From Siphonodentalium dalli (taxonomy: Eukaryota; Mollusca; Scaphopoda; Gadilida; Siphonodentaliidae): a DNA stretch of 64,000 bases. The stretch is taken from contig CP136069.1 in assembly GCA_032622095.1 (NCBI GenBank), positions 120,266,126-120,330,125 on the forward strand, in the 5' to 3' direction. The translations under genes were made by a program, and so were the position numbers. Under the pieces are notes generated by a model. The model made no database searches, was not told the origin of the DNA, and saw nothing but the letters and a program-made list of their open reading frames with translations. Positions 1 through 9,920 of the stretch are shown in pieces. Position 1 is the stretch's first letter; each line of letters opens with the position of its first letter.

Positions 1-400
1 ATATACTGCGGGTAACCTATGGGTACGTATACTGAACCTTATTTGACAAATTTGGTAATGAGTGCTTTGTGATTTTCTGGTGCTTTTCATTAAGCTTAAT
101 TGACTGGCATTTCATCCGGATTGTCATTTAAAACATTTTACATCCTCTGTCTGCCTTATCCTGCTATTTTCACCATGTTTTCATCAAAATTTGGGGTGGG
201 TCCCCAATTGCCTTTGGAAAAACAACTTGTGTTGGAAGAGTGCGTCTCCGAGATCGGAAATGAAAAAAAATAGCGTTCTCGGGTGGTGGGTCCCGAAAAT
301 TAAAAAGCTAAAATTTCAACATTGTGTATATCCTGGAGTCCCCCTCCCCGCGGAATCAACAGTAATAATGATATACGTTCAAAACCGGGGCTACTTTGAA
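1..400. other. intergenic, nothing recognised
   Basis: Mixed AT-rich sequence followed by a moderately GC-rich part near 190-400. Short open frames here show no family resemblance. It may include the body of the 5S-headed SINE described next, since on the minus strand that element would continue into this stretch. Confidence 0.4.
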
Positions 401-450
401 CACTTTTGTAACAGAACGAGTGAGAGAAGTGCGGAGTCGCACCGAAAGTT

Positions 451-527
451 GGCAACACTCGGAATCCCAAGCCGGTCACCCATCCAAGTACTAACCGGGC
501 TCGACGTTGCTTAACATCAGTGATCAC
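451..527 (-). repeat. 5S-rRNA-derived SINE head or 5S pseudogene
   Basis: On the minus strand this stretch reads like the middle and 3' part of metazoan 5S rRNA: GTTAAGCAACGTCGAGCCC, then GGTTAGTACTTGGATGGGTG, then ACCGGCTTGGGATTCCG. That covers the internal control region (A box, intermediate element and C box). The 5' third of 5S is not conserved upstream, where a different sequence follows (about 528-600), so this is not an intact 5S gene. A 5S-derived SINE (SINE3-like) is the likeliest explanation; an isolated 5S pseudogene is the alternative. Its 3' body and tail were not delimited. Confidence 0.6.
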
Positions 528-599
528 ACAAAGCGTCCAACGACCGTGACCAAGAGATGATGATCTAGACCTCTCGATCAGAGAAGTCATCGGCCTTCT

Positions 600-840
600 A
601 TAGTTACAACGCGACCGCTACACTTTTAAAGATCTTTCGTTCACCGATTGCATAAGACATATCCTTTCTAAATAATAAACAATTGTATATGTTGGTGTAA
701 CTACGTGTATCCAAACTAAACTGGTATAACTGATTGGAGTCGTGATGGTAGGTATATGCTGATAAAGACGTGTTCAAATAATCCCCTGTTATGGTATATC
801 ATTATGGTGGTTGAGAATGGGCGGCCATTCGTTCGGAAAA
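600..840. other. intergenic, nothing recognised
   Basis: AT-rich non-coding sequence without repeats, long open frames or RNA signatures that I can recognise. Confidence 0.4.
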
Positions 841-1215
841 TGGTTTGTGATATTCTTACATTCAATATAAGTCTATCCCGTTTTAATAGCAATCTATTTT
901 AAACCAATATTCTCCATGTTCAAACAAATAGTCGTTCTTGGATTGATTCAATAAGAGACAATTCCATTTTAATAGATATAGATACATAATCAATGTTGAC
1001 CGATGCAGAATTAATGTTCTATTTTAATTTAATAGTATTCATTGTTCAACTAATATATAATAACAAACAATTAGTACAGCTATCGCATATTTAATAAACG
1101 TACATTCCGTTTCAATAGCCATATTGTCTTAATCAATAGACATATTTCAAACCAATAGACGATTTTCCACGATCAATGATTATCGTTATCAACCTAATAG
1201 ACCTTATTGTCAAAC
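840..1215 (-). repeat. dispersed AT-rich repeat, inverted copy of 43.85-44.29 kb
   Basis: Reverse-complementing this stretch gives nearly the same text as 43,880-44,200: the block reading AATAGACGATTT..CGATCAATGATTATCGTTATCAA and the block with TTAATTTAATAGTATTCATT are shared, in the same order. The internal texture is a loose short repeat built on CCAATAGA/TCTATTG motifs. In the other copy the repeat lies directly upstream of a LINE endonuclease ORF, so it could be retroelement 5' leader sequence, but no ORF follows it here. Confidence 0.65.
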
Positions 1216-1615
1216 CAATGATGATGAATGTAAAACCAATGAAGATGAATGTAAACCTATTAACTAAAACCGTAAAACCAATGAAGATGAATGTAAAACT
1301 AATAACTAAAACCGTAATTAAAACTAATAACTAAAACCGTAATTAACTAAAATCGTAAAACCAATGAAGATGAATGTAAAACTAATAACTAAATCCGTAA
1401 TTAACTAAAACCGTAAAACCAATGAAGATGAATGTAAAACTAATAACTAAACCGTAATTAACTAAAACCGTAAAACCAATGAAAATGAATGTAAAACTAA
1501 TAACTAAACCGTAAGTAACTAAAACCGTAAAACCAATGAAGATGAATGTAAAACTAATAACTAAAACCGTAAAACCAATGAAGATGAATGTAAACTAATA
1601 ACTAAAACCGCAATT
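1216..1615. repeat. minisatellite, GTAAAACCAATGAAGATGAAT family
   Basis: Tandem, slightly irregular units containing CCGTAAAACCAATGAAGA, TGAATGTAAAACTAATAACT and AAAACCGTAATTAACT. About eight copies of the AATGAAGATGAATG core are visible, with unit lengths of roughly 40-60 bp because the TAACTAAAACCG segment is itself duplicated in places. Non-coding. Confidence 0.9.
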
Positions 1616-2032
1616 ACCGTTAGAGGTCTCTGGTGGCTATGTTGAAGAAACTTTGTTCATGTGACGTCAGAAATATATAAATAAACATGTGAATTCCCAA
1701 TGTCATGTCGGTGTGAAGATTTGCAGTAGGTCCCTATTTGCGGAAATCCCTTCGCGGAGTTCCCCGAATTTGCGGAGGTCCCCTAACATGGGCGAAATAT
1801 GTTGATTTTAAGGAGGGAACGGGTACATATATGTCAATTGATAAGTATTTTAAACAAATAACGACACGATCATCATAATAGTGGTTTGTTCTATCAATTA
1901 TATGCGCCGAGTTCACTTGGTGCAAATCAAACGAATAGTGTACCATGCAGGGGAGTGTTGTATTGTTGCGATATGTAATCCCTAACCATGTTCTGGTATA
2001 CGCGGACATATAGATCTATATAGTGAATATAT
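1616..2032. other. intergenic between two minisatellites
   Basis: Contains a short local triplication of TTTGCGGA..TCCCC-like text at 1,735-1,785. Otherwise nothing recognisable. An upstream exon of the fucosyltransferase, supplying its start codon, could lie here or further upstream, but I could not identify it. Confidence 0.4.
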
Positions 2033-2743
2033 ATCGCCACATCATTACTGATAATACGACTCATATCCTGTTTCTGGACTCATTATCGCCACACCATTAC
2101 TGATAATACGCATCCTCTTCTATCCAGGACTCACTATCGCCACACCATTACTAATACGCATCATCTCCTGTTTCACGACTCAGTATCGCCACACCATTAC
2201 TGATAATACGCATCCTCTTCTATTCAGGACTCATTATCGCCACAATATTACTGATAATACGCATCCTCTCCTGTTTCATGACTCAGTATCGCCACACCAT
2301 TACTGATAATACGCATCCTCTTCTATTCAGGACTCATTATCACCACACCATTACTGATAATACGCATCCTCTTCTATTCAGGACTCATTATCGCCACATT
2401 ATTACTGATAATACGCATCATCTTCTATTCAGGACTCATTATCGCCACATCATTACTGATAATACGCATCATCTTCTATTCAGGACTCATTATCGCCACA
2501 TCATTACTGATAATACGACTCATATCCTGTTTATGGACTCATTATCGCCACATTATTACTGATAATACACATCCTCTCCTGTTTCTGGACTCATTATCGC
2601 CACATCATTACTGATAATACGCATCCTCTCCTGTTTCAGAACTCGTTGTCGCCACATCATTACTGATAATACGACTCATATCCTGTTTCAGAGCTCATTG
2701 TCGCCACACCATCACTGAAAATACGCCTCCTCTTCTATTTCAG
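2033..2743. repeat. 51-bp minisatellite with splice-acceptor-like units
   Basis: About 14 tandem units of about 51 bp (for example 2,281 to 2,332) reading ACTCATTATCGCCACACCAT, then TACTGATAATACGCATCCTC, then TTCTATTCAGG. Each unit contains a pyrimidine tract followed by CAG|G and then ACTCATTATCGCCACA. The last unit merges into the proposed 3' splice site and first codons of the GT11 exon (TTCTATTTCAG|GACTCATTATCGTCACA), so the array looks like repeated copies of the intron-exon boundary itself. Open frames across the array are repeat translations, not genes. Confidence 0.9.
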
Positions 2744-3681
2744 GACTCATTATCGTCACAGTCTGCTTCGTCTTTGTGTATTTCACCATCGCAACACTCC
2801 CGACAAGTAAATATCAAAGACGACTTCCGTGGAGTACGCCCAGTTCGACACCGAAGACTGCGCAGAAGTCTTACATATGCACATCAGAAAAGGGTGGAAT
2901 TGGAAACCGGATGTTCGGTTACGCCGCTGCCTACGGAATGAGTCAACTTAAGAATATGTCGTGTATAGTGGACTCAAAAGGTTTGCTAAACAAAGTCTTC
3001 AAAAACTTATCGGCAGAGAAACAAGACGGCGGGGGCGCTTGTGGGAAGTTCAAGGTCATTTGGGAACAGCATGCATGCGCATATAGTTCTAATATTGCTA
3101 ATATCAATGGAAAAGAAAGCGTCCGGTTAGAAATGTATTTGCAATCTTGGAAGTATTTTCGACACGCAGAAAAGGATATAAGAAAACAGTTTGTGTTTAC
3201 CGACAATATTCAGGCGGAGGCCAGGAAACAGTTCTCTGCATTAGTGGGAAAACATAATCCCTCTGAAACGACGTTCGTAGCAGTACATATTCGCCGCGGC
3301 GATATGATTAACCACGCGTATGGATATCTAGTTGCTCCCAAGGAGTATTTCGATATGGCAACGAACTTTCTGAAAAAGTTCTTTAAAAACATGGTGTTCG
3401 TAGTATCTAGTAATGATAAGAATTGGGTGAAGAAGAACATTATGAAGGAAAATATGTATATCATAGAAAAAAATAATCCCGCGGAAGTGGATATGGCCAT
3501 AATGACTTTGTGTAATCATACTGTAACCAGCGTAGGTAGTTTCAGCTGGTGGACTGGGTTTCTGGTCGGTGGAATGGTGACGTATTATCGATATCCGTCC
3601 AAAGCCGGGTCGAATCATCGAACGACGTTTAGTTCAGATATGTTGGACTACTTCTATCCCGGATGGACAGGATTCGAGTGA
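2744..3681 (+). CDS. alpha-1,2-fucosyltransferase-like (GT11), 3' terminal exon
   Basis: Predicted Golgi type II membrane glycosyltransferase that would move fucose from GDP-fucose in alpha-1,2 linkage onto glycans. Seen: a hydrophobic segment LIIVTVCFVFVYFTIATL (2,746-2,799) right after an acceptor CAG at 2,741-2,743, fitting a signal anchor. Next come a GGIGNRMFGYA donor-site motif (about 2,894), the family signature VAVHIRRGDM with HxRRGD at 3,286-3,303, and a C-terminal SVGSFSWWTGFLVGG motif (about 3,529). The stop is TGA at 3,679. The frame is closed upstream by a stop at 2,716 and has no ATG before MFGY, so the start must lie in an upstream exon. GTG at 2,776 should not be taken as a start. 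The length from the anchor (about 312 codons) suits the family. No frameshifts are seen. Acceptor sugar is unknown. Confidence 0.85.
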
Positions 3682-4300
3682 TGTGCTAATTTACTCGAGG
3701 TTTCATTTAACCCTTTCTTGCCTAAATTGATCCTCCCATTTAGTTACAAAACAATACATTAGAATAGTCTAATATCCATCTGTAGGGAGAAATATATTAA
3801 GGCCAATATAAAAAAAATTGCTATATTTACATCCAACTTTTTCAGAAAAATAGGGCGGGATGCCGAATTTTATTTTTTTATTATAGATAGATAGATAGAT
3901 AGATAGATTTGATTACTCTTTTCATCGACAAGATATATGAGCATGAACAAAAGGAATTAAACATATAAATTATGCACATACGCGAAGATAACAACATAAA
4001 TGAATGTGACATGTTCCGAGTATATCTCTCTCATTATAATTGTCTAATTAGTTTTTTGGGGTTTGAGATCGTTTGTCTCTTAAAAAATGTACAATTTTCA
4101 GCTATTATCCGACATAAAGGCCCACTTAATTTCCGAACCCCCAGATCACATTATATAAAATATATGCCAGATTATATACATTTGAAAGTGGAAGCTCCAA
4201 AACATTATATTATCAACTTATCCGGTGTAATAAACTATGAACATGTTGTTTTTGTTGAGTTACCGACATGTTTTTTAAAGTTTGATCTGGATTGTAGTGC
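3682..4300. other. fucosyltransferase 3' flank with ATAG microsatellite
   Basis: Probable 3' UTR and downstream sequence. An (ATAG)n run lies at about 3,884-3,908. No canonical AATAAA was found close to the stop. The open frame from 3,972 is AT-rich, runs into a hairpin and has no recognisable family, so it is not called. Confidence 0.5.
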
Positions 4301-4305
4301 AAAGT

Positions 4306-4378
4306 GTATTATTTTCAATGGAATGGGAATAACTCTATATCTTAAAGATAGAGTTATTCCCATTGCATTGAAAATAAA
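4306..4378. repeat. 73-bp near-perfect hairpin
   Basis: TATTTTCAATGGAATGGGAA..CTCTATATCT is followed after a TAAA centre by the reverse complement (AGATAGAG..TTCCCATTGCATTGAAAATA). It sits just outside the left arm of the next element. Small fold-back MITE or palindromic insertion. Confidence 0.8.
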
Positions 4379-4388
4379 TATATAGTTG

Positions 4389-5514
4389 GAATTATGTTGC
4401 ATTCTGGGAGTAGCAACGGGGGAAATGTTTGTATGATTTCAGCTATTTACTATTACTCTGTGGGCACCTTCTGAGACACACACGGACGTTCCAAATGGTG
4501 ATGAATTATAGTATTTTAATCATATTTTATGGCATAAATTGTTATTAAAATCGTATATCAAGGCACTATAAAAAAATAATCGGTGACTCGAAAATTAAAT
4601 AGGCCTTCAAAACATGGCCGAGTCCGTTAATAACATGTGTTTGGCCCTACCCACCCGTTAGTAACATGTGTTCGGCCCTATCCACTCGTTAGTAACATGT
4701 GTTCGGTCCTATCCACCCGTTAGTAACATGTGTTCGGCCCTACCCACCAGTTAGTAACATGTGTTCGGCCCTATCCACCCGTTAGTAACATGTGTTCGGC
4801 CCTATCAACCCGTTAGTTACATCTGTTCGACCCTATCCACCCGTTAGTAACATGTGTTCGGCCCTATATCCACCAGTTAATTGAATGACTGATTGGTACC
4901 CACGGTATTCCTAATAGGAGATTAATTTGGTGATCCTGTGCATTGAGTTCGTTATACTTAAGTTTGAAGGACTAAATTTGCATTTAAATTGCTATATTAT
5001 TGTAGGTTTTGTCGTGAGGGATGTTACAACATGCCACCCGGGAACGGAATTAGATTTGATTAATTTTAACAGTAGAAGATTCAATGCCTATATCGATCAG
5101 AGATATATTATACATGCAAGTCATATAAAAATGAAATCGTTTACAGTAAAATAACTCTTCATTAGTTTGGATTTTGAGCGTCCGTTATTAAAATAATGGA
5201 TCGTAGTTTGTAAACTAATGTAGGATCTCGACAGTAAACATCCATTATCAAATAAACCGGACGTGACGAAACAATTGAGTGATGTCATATCCATGTTTTA
5301 ATGCCCATTTAATTTTCGAGTACCCGATTATTTTGTTACAGTGTCTTGGTGTACGGTTTTAGTAACAATCTATGCCATATAACATATGATTAAAATACTA
5401 TAATTCATCACCGTTTGAAACGTTTGTGTCTCAGAAGATGCCGATAGTGAAATATAATAAAGCTGAAATCATAGAAAGATTTCCCCCATTATGGCTCCTA
5501 GAATGCAACAGAAT
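4389..5514. mobile_element. non-autonomous inverted-repeat element, about 1.1 kb
   Basis: The left arm (about 4,389-4,618) and right arm (about 5,291-5,514) are diverged reverse complements: both contain TGATTTCAGCT, CTTCTGAGACACA, GGTGATGAATTATAGTATTT and AATCG..ACTCGAAAATTAAAT in inverted order. Arms are about 225-230 bp. The interior holds a minisatellite and no transposase. Clear terminal duplications were not found. A decayed MITE or fold-back element. Confidence 0.75.
4620..4878. repeat. 31-bp minisatellite inside the inverted-repeat element
   Basis: About nine tandem copies of CCGTTAGTAACATGTGTTCG followed by GCCCTATCCAC (period about 31 bp, few substitutions). It begins where the left arm of the surrounding element ends. 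Confidence 0.92.
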
Positions 5515-5642
5515 GAAAATAAAAATGTATTTCTGAAATGCAAAAATAATATTCTTAATTTTTCTAAACGTTGTTGTGTGCATAATTAAGTCTGATATAT
5601 TCTGAGACTGTGATCATATTTATTCGTTTCAAGAATATCATT

Positions 5643-5678
<36 letters not shown>

Positions 5679-5903
5679 GTCGTCGTCTTTATCGTCTTCA
5701 ACGACACTTGTAATTTATCGTCGTTACCACCGTCGTAATATCTTCGCCCTCGCTCTCGACATAATAATAATCATCATCATAAATCATCGTCATCATCATA
5801 AATCATCATCACGTACCATAATCACGATCATATTTATTGTCATAATAATAGTGTTCGCTATCATCGCGACGGTCTTCGTCGTCATCATACGCGAAGTTAC
5901 TAG
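5515..5903. repeat. CAT/CGT-rich microsatellite region
   Basis: (ATC)n run at about 5,638-5,680 passing into CGTCGTCGTC. Scattered degenerate ATCATCATCAT and CGTCATC tracts continue to about 5,890. No coding signal. Confidence 0.85.
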
Positions 5904-6060
5904 TAGTCCAAGTTTACTTGGACGTGAATCAGCTAGCTAAATCGGTATAGGGATAGAAACTCAGTATAGGGATAGAAACGCAGTATAGGGATAGAAACGC
6001 AGTATCTATCCTTATATTGATTTCACTAGCTGTTTCACGTCGAATTAAACTTGGACTATT
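5904..6060. mobile_element. small palindromic MITE with internal triplication
   Basis: Terminal inverted repeats of about 45 bp: TAGTCCAAGTTTACTTGGAC..GTGAATCAGCTAG at the left matches the reverse complement of CTAGCTGTTTCACGTCGAATTAAACTTGGACTA at the right. The centre has three to four copies of AGTATAGGGATAGAAACGC (19 bp). Non-coding. Confidence 0.8.
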
Positions 6061-7083
6061 GTGAAGGCCGTACATATACATACTTTCAAAGCGACTTTTG
6101 ATCTTCGGACATGAAATTTAACCCTTTTAATATTAAATCGATTCTCCCATCAGTTATAAATACGGAAATTCGGAATGGTCTAAACGCAGGTATTTCAACA
6201 AATATATCAAAATTGCCAGAACACAACACCATACTTTCATATAAATAAAGTGACTCATAATAAGAATAACTCATTGTCGTTTGTTTATCGGTGATTTGGT
6301 CGGGACGAATTAACGGCTATTTGCATTTTTGCGTAATTCAGACATCGTTTTCTACGAAAGGGCACTGTCAATGTTGTTGAAAATTTGGGCAATAATAGTT
6401 TAATAGTACACACTTCAGATAGCTGTGGTGGCCGAGTCGTAAATAATCATATGAATTCTTGAAATAAGCACCTAATGTGTCTTTAAGGTGATACACGCAG
6501 AAGACGACAGCTAAATAAAATTGCAGAAAGAGCCCTATTTATTGAGGGAAATGTTCAGATAATAATTTCAACAAAGGACCTATATATGGTGGTTTGTTGA
6601 AATTATTATCTAAACATATTTACTTTGGGATTACTACTCGTCAATGATGGTTTAGCGTGGAAAGGGTTAACATGGAAATTCCTTTCTTTTTCGCGTTCGA
6701 TCGATCAAAGTATAGTTCGATAAATAGACGAAAAACCAATATTCATACTTTATATATTATAAAAAAAAGGCCAGGTCAAATCTATCGGCATCTGATGTGT
6801 TAAACATTCTGCACATATGTTCCACAAACGCTCTTTGTTTTACCATATCGGGACAACGTTAATACTGAATGATTTTTAACTGTTTCTATACTAAACGGAT
6901 TCTCCCATTCGGTCAAAAAAGTATACATTGGAAGTGTCTATTATTCACCTGGAATGATGTTTAAGATGAGAAGATGAGAGACAATAGTAAGTGCGGAAGG
7001 AATCCAATGCATTGGTGGGAAATGTTCTGATAATAAGTTCAACAGACATTATTGAACTTATTAACTGAACAGTTCATGTGAAT
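6061..7083. other. intergenic with two local hairpins
   Basis: Hairpins at about 6,550-6,615 (AAATGTTCAGATAATAATTT and its complement around ATATATGG) and about 7,020-7,070 (AAATGTTCTGATAATAAGTT and complement). The two share their stem sequence and so belong to one small fold-back family. Short open frames here are not supported as genes. Confidence 0.6.
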
Positions 7084-7200
7084 GTATCTTGCCCCGGATA
7101 CGAATTTTATCGGGTCGCCGAGCCCGTGCGACGCCAGCTTCGCGCATGCGCAGACCAGATCTCGGAAACGGGTGGAGCTATCGACTTGAAATTTGTTTTT
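7084..7200. repeat. GC-rich Helitron-like module, left copy
   Basis: The segment from GTGAATGTATCTTGCCCCGG to CTCGGAAACGGGTGGAGCTA recurs in the same orientation at 10,924-11,040 and partly at 11,047-11,115. It flanks the fold-back element that follows, and belongs with the repeat family that has 'GAAACTTGGTACGTG' text further right. Confidence 0.65.
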
Positions 7201-8068
7201 TGAATAGCCCGGACAACGTCGAGCTCATCGGCTAGTTTGAAGACCTCTGTTTGTCTGTCTGCACCCCCGTGTACGTGGTACGGCCAAAGCCGAGGATACG
7301 ACCAAAGCCGAGGAAACGGGAAAGTCATTTTCACGTATATGATATGGGGATATGTTTGTTTCTCATTGTAAAACAGACATTGAGCATCGTATGTGTATGA
7401 ACACACGAAGCAGAAGTATTTATCCACCAGTTGTCAATCAGTTTTCCCCAGTTCATACCATTATTTTTTTTTTGGCGAATTTTTTCAATGGTGTTTTTGC
7501 TTTTGCTCACTCAAATTTTCGAGAACATCCACTCACTAGTATAGTTCCTGGACTTCCACGCTTCCAAAACAAATGCCGGTATATAGTTGAATCTGTCATT
7601 GAAGCATAGGATTTGACAGAATTTTTAAAATCCGTGTCGTTCTCAATATCCGCGCGATATGAAGGGACCACAGTCGGTCCAGAAAGATCCGAAAGGCACA
7701 TATGAAGATCCGACCAAACGCCGAGTTTCTGTGCAGTAAATATACGTATCACTTAAGGAGTTCTGATGAGTTTTCGAGTGTGTATGTTTATCTGAGACTG
7801 ATCAATTGGACTGCGAATGACATCGGAAATATGAATCCATAAGTTATTCGAAATATATTCGTGTGCATATATATTATGAATATGTTTCAATTGAAATTAA
7901 TTGAACATCCATCTCAGCATTCAGATTTCGATCTCAAGAACGTGAATGAATGATAATGCGATGCCTTGATAACACGCACGTGAATGCTGCCGTTCGCATG
8001 CATGCAGCTAATCGGATATTCGTTTAGTATTAACATGCTTGGAGTTTGTATATAGACCACACATGCCG

Positions 8069-9357
8069 CACGACACGGCGTATCAACGATTTGTTATAAT
8101 CATGTTTATTGTACGGACTGTATGACTCGTTCCCACTCGAGTAGACCGTTACGCGACAATGAAACCGAATCATCTTATCGAATATACATATATCGTATAT
8201 TGCTCCAAATTATGCAATTCTGGCATTTTTAAGAGTCATCAGATTTTATTTATATTTACAATAAACACTTCACTGTGGAACATGTGTATACTGCCATGAT
8301 TGTTATGTGCACATGTAAGTTACACTATAGTTTATAACTTTTCTAATTCAGTCCTATAGGACAACATATTTAGTGGGCATAATATTTACACATGTACAAG
8401 ACTTCATTATGTTATCGTATAGGTTGGATGTACTGTAATTGATATGTATGTTTAACCGAAATGAATCTTATCTTATCAGGGTCTCCGTCCTGAGTTTGGT
8501 TTATGGTTTTAACCAAAATTGTTATGGATGTTCAGCGTCACGATGACTTTCAATTCGTATTGTTTGCAGATTTAGTTTTCGGCTTGTTAAGTTCTAGAAT
8601 TATTCTTGTTCACCTATTTTGAAAAAAAAACGTAATAACGCTAAGATTTGCACACAACAATCTAAATGAAATTGTGCATAAATCTCCACCATTTTGGGAA
8701 CTATTACATGGGTTCATCGTTTATACATGTGTTGTTGTTTTGGTAGATTCAATATGTCAACGTTATCATTCTTAGTTTAACGAGGTCAGAATTGATTCTT
8801 GTTTCGATTAATGGTCTGCAGATATAACCGAAATGTTTGAAAACAAATTCTACAACGCCCAGCGTGTTATACGGTAACTTATAACTGCATCTATGCTTAA
8901 TAGGAATATTTATTTCTCATAATGCCACGCGTTTTTTCATAAGAGAGTCGCCAAAGTAGACAGTTCAATTAAAACGACCGCAAAAGTTTGATATTATTTC
9001 CGACAACCAAATCATACAGTCGCTGTGACACGTTGTCATTCAAAACAATCTAATTATCGTTTAATCAAATAACGTCATAAATTCGTCGAGGTTGATTGGC
9101 CAGTGTATCTGTATGCACGCACTGTTCAATTAATCAACCTTTGCAACACGTGGCCTTGTTTATTTCGACTGTATCACGAGTTGTTGATTTCAATTTCAAT
9201 TCTATGCACATGTTGAAATATATTGGTACTTATGGTACTTGGTATTGTCAGGGCAGTACTACCCGAAGCAATGATGATGCAATAAGGGGTCTTTTTTAGA
9301 ACAACGTTTCCGTCTGACATGTGTATTCAAATCACGCTTTCTCCTAAATGTGTGTCC
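8069..9357. other. loop of the fold-back element, non-coding part
   Basis: AT-rich, about 36-38% GC by eye, with no repeats or convincing coding frames. It may hold an upstream or downstream exon of the zinc-finger gene, but none could be identified. Confidence 0.4.
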
Positions 9358-9597
9358 TCACTCCGAACAGAGGCTGTGATATGCATGCTTGGAGCGATTG
9401 TGGCTCGTTAATTCTTCTTTTGTTGAAAAAAACTGAATGCACGCCGAACATTTCGGGGATTCGTCACCAACATGTATTTTAAGATGCCGCTTTAGGTTGT
9501 AATTTGTAGAAAAATATTTTCCGCACAAGTCGCATCTGGTTTTCCCTAACGCTTCCTCTTTTGGCACAATTTCCAATGGCTCGTCTGATTCAGACAT
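9358..9597 (-). CDS. small two-finger C2H2 zinc-finger protein or terminal exon
   Basis: 79 codons from ATG at 9,597 to TGA at 9,358 on the minus strand. Two canonical C2H2 fingers: C22-x2-C25-x12-H38-x3-H42 and C50-x2-C53-x12-H66-x4-H71, with a linker IHVGDESPK that departs from the usual TGEKPF. The N-terminus is acidic (MSESDEPLEIVPKEEALGK). Known biology: tandem C2H2 fingers bind nucleic acid. Function here is unknown. It lies in the loop of the fold-back element, so it may be cargo, a captured host exon, or a remnant of the element's own protein. The very short length suggests a last exon or a gene fragment. Confidence 0.6.
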   Translation of the reverse strand: MSESDEPLEIVPKEEALGKTRCDLCGKYFSTNYNLKRHLKIHVGDESPKCSACIQFFSTKEELTSHNRSKHAYHSLCSE

Positions 9598-9600
9598 GGT

Positions 9601-9920
9601 GTTTCATAATACTAAATTCGAGATGCCACAAAATATCCGCGCAACACATGAGGGATCGGATGAATTGACCGATCAAGGGATTAATTATACTTTAATTAAG
9701 CCTTCAGTGCCCGGTGATGTTATGCGGAATGGCTGTTTTTGCTTTGTTCACAGACATATATAATTGTTGTGATTTTAGCTCAACTCGTGCAAACATTCAC
9801 GATACCGGATGATGATTATAACGTGTCATGCATCATAAATTTATTTGTCTTCAGGGAGATTATTTGTTTTGTTGTCGGGGGTCTTAACCTCTGTCAAACC
9901 ATTCAACAGAGAAAACTGTC
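9601..9920. other. loop of the fold-back element, right part
   Basis: Would be the promoter side of the zinc-finger ORF on the minus strand. No clear TATA or other control element could be assigned. Open frames on the plus strand are not supported. Confidence 0.35.

Noticed and set aside
2278-2562. 94-codon open frame with HYRHTITDNTHPLLF-type repeats
   Set aside because: It is the translation of the 51-bp minisatellite (51 is divisible by 3, so the frame stays open).
2776-2778. GTG at 2,776 as the fucosyltransferase start
   Set aside because: The gene is eukaryotic, the codon lies inside the membrane-anchor segment, and the frame is open upstream to a splice acceptor at 2,743.
3972-4385. 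137-codon open frame downstream of the fucosyltransferase
   Set aside because: AT-rich, runs through a hairpin and into an inverted-repeat element, no domain recognised.
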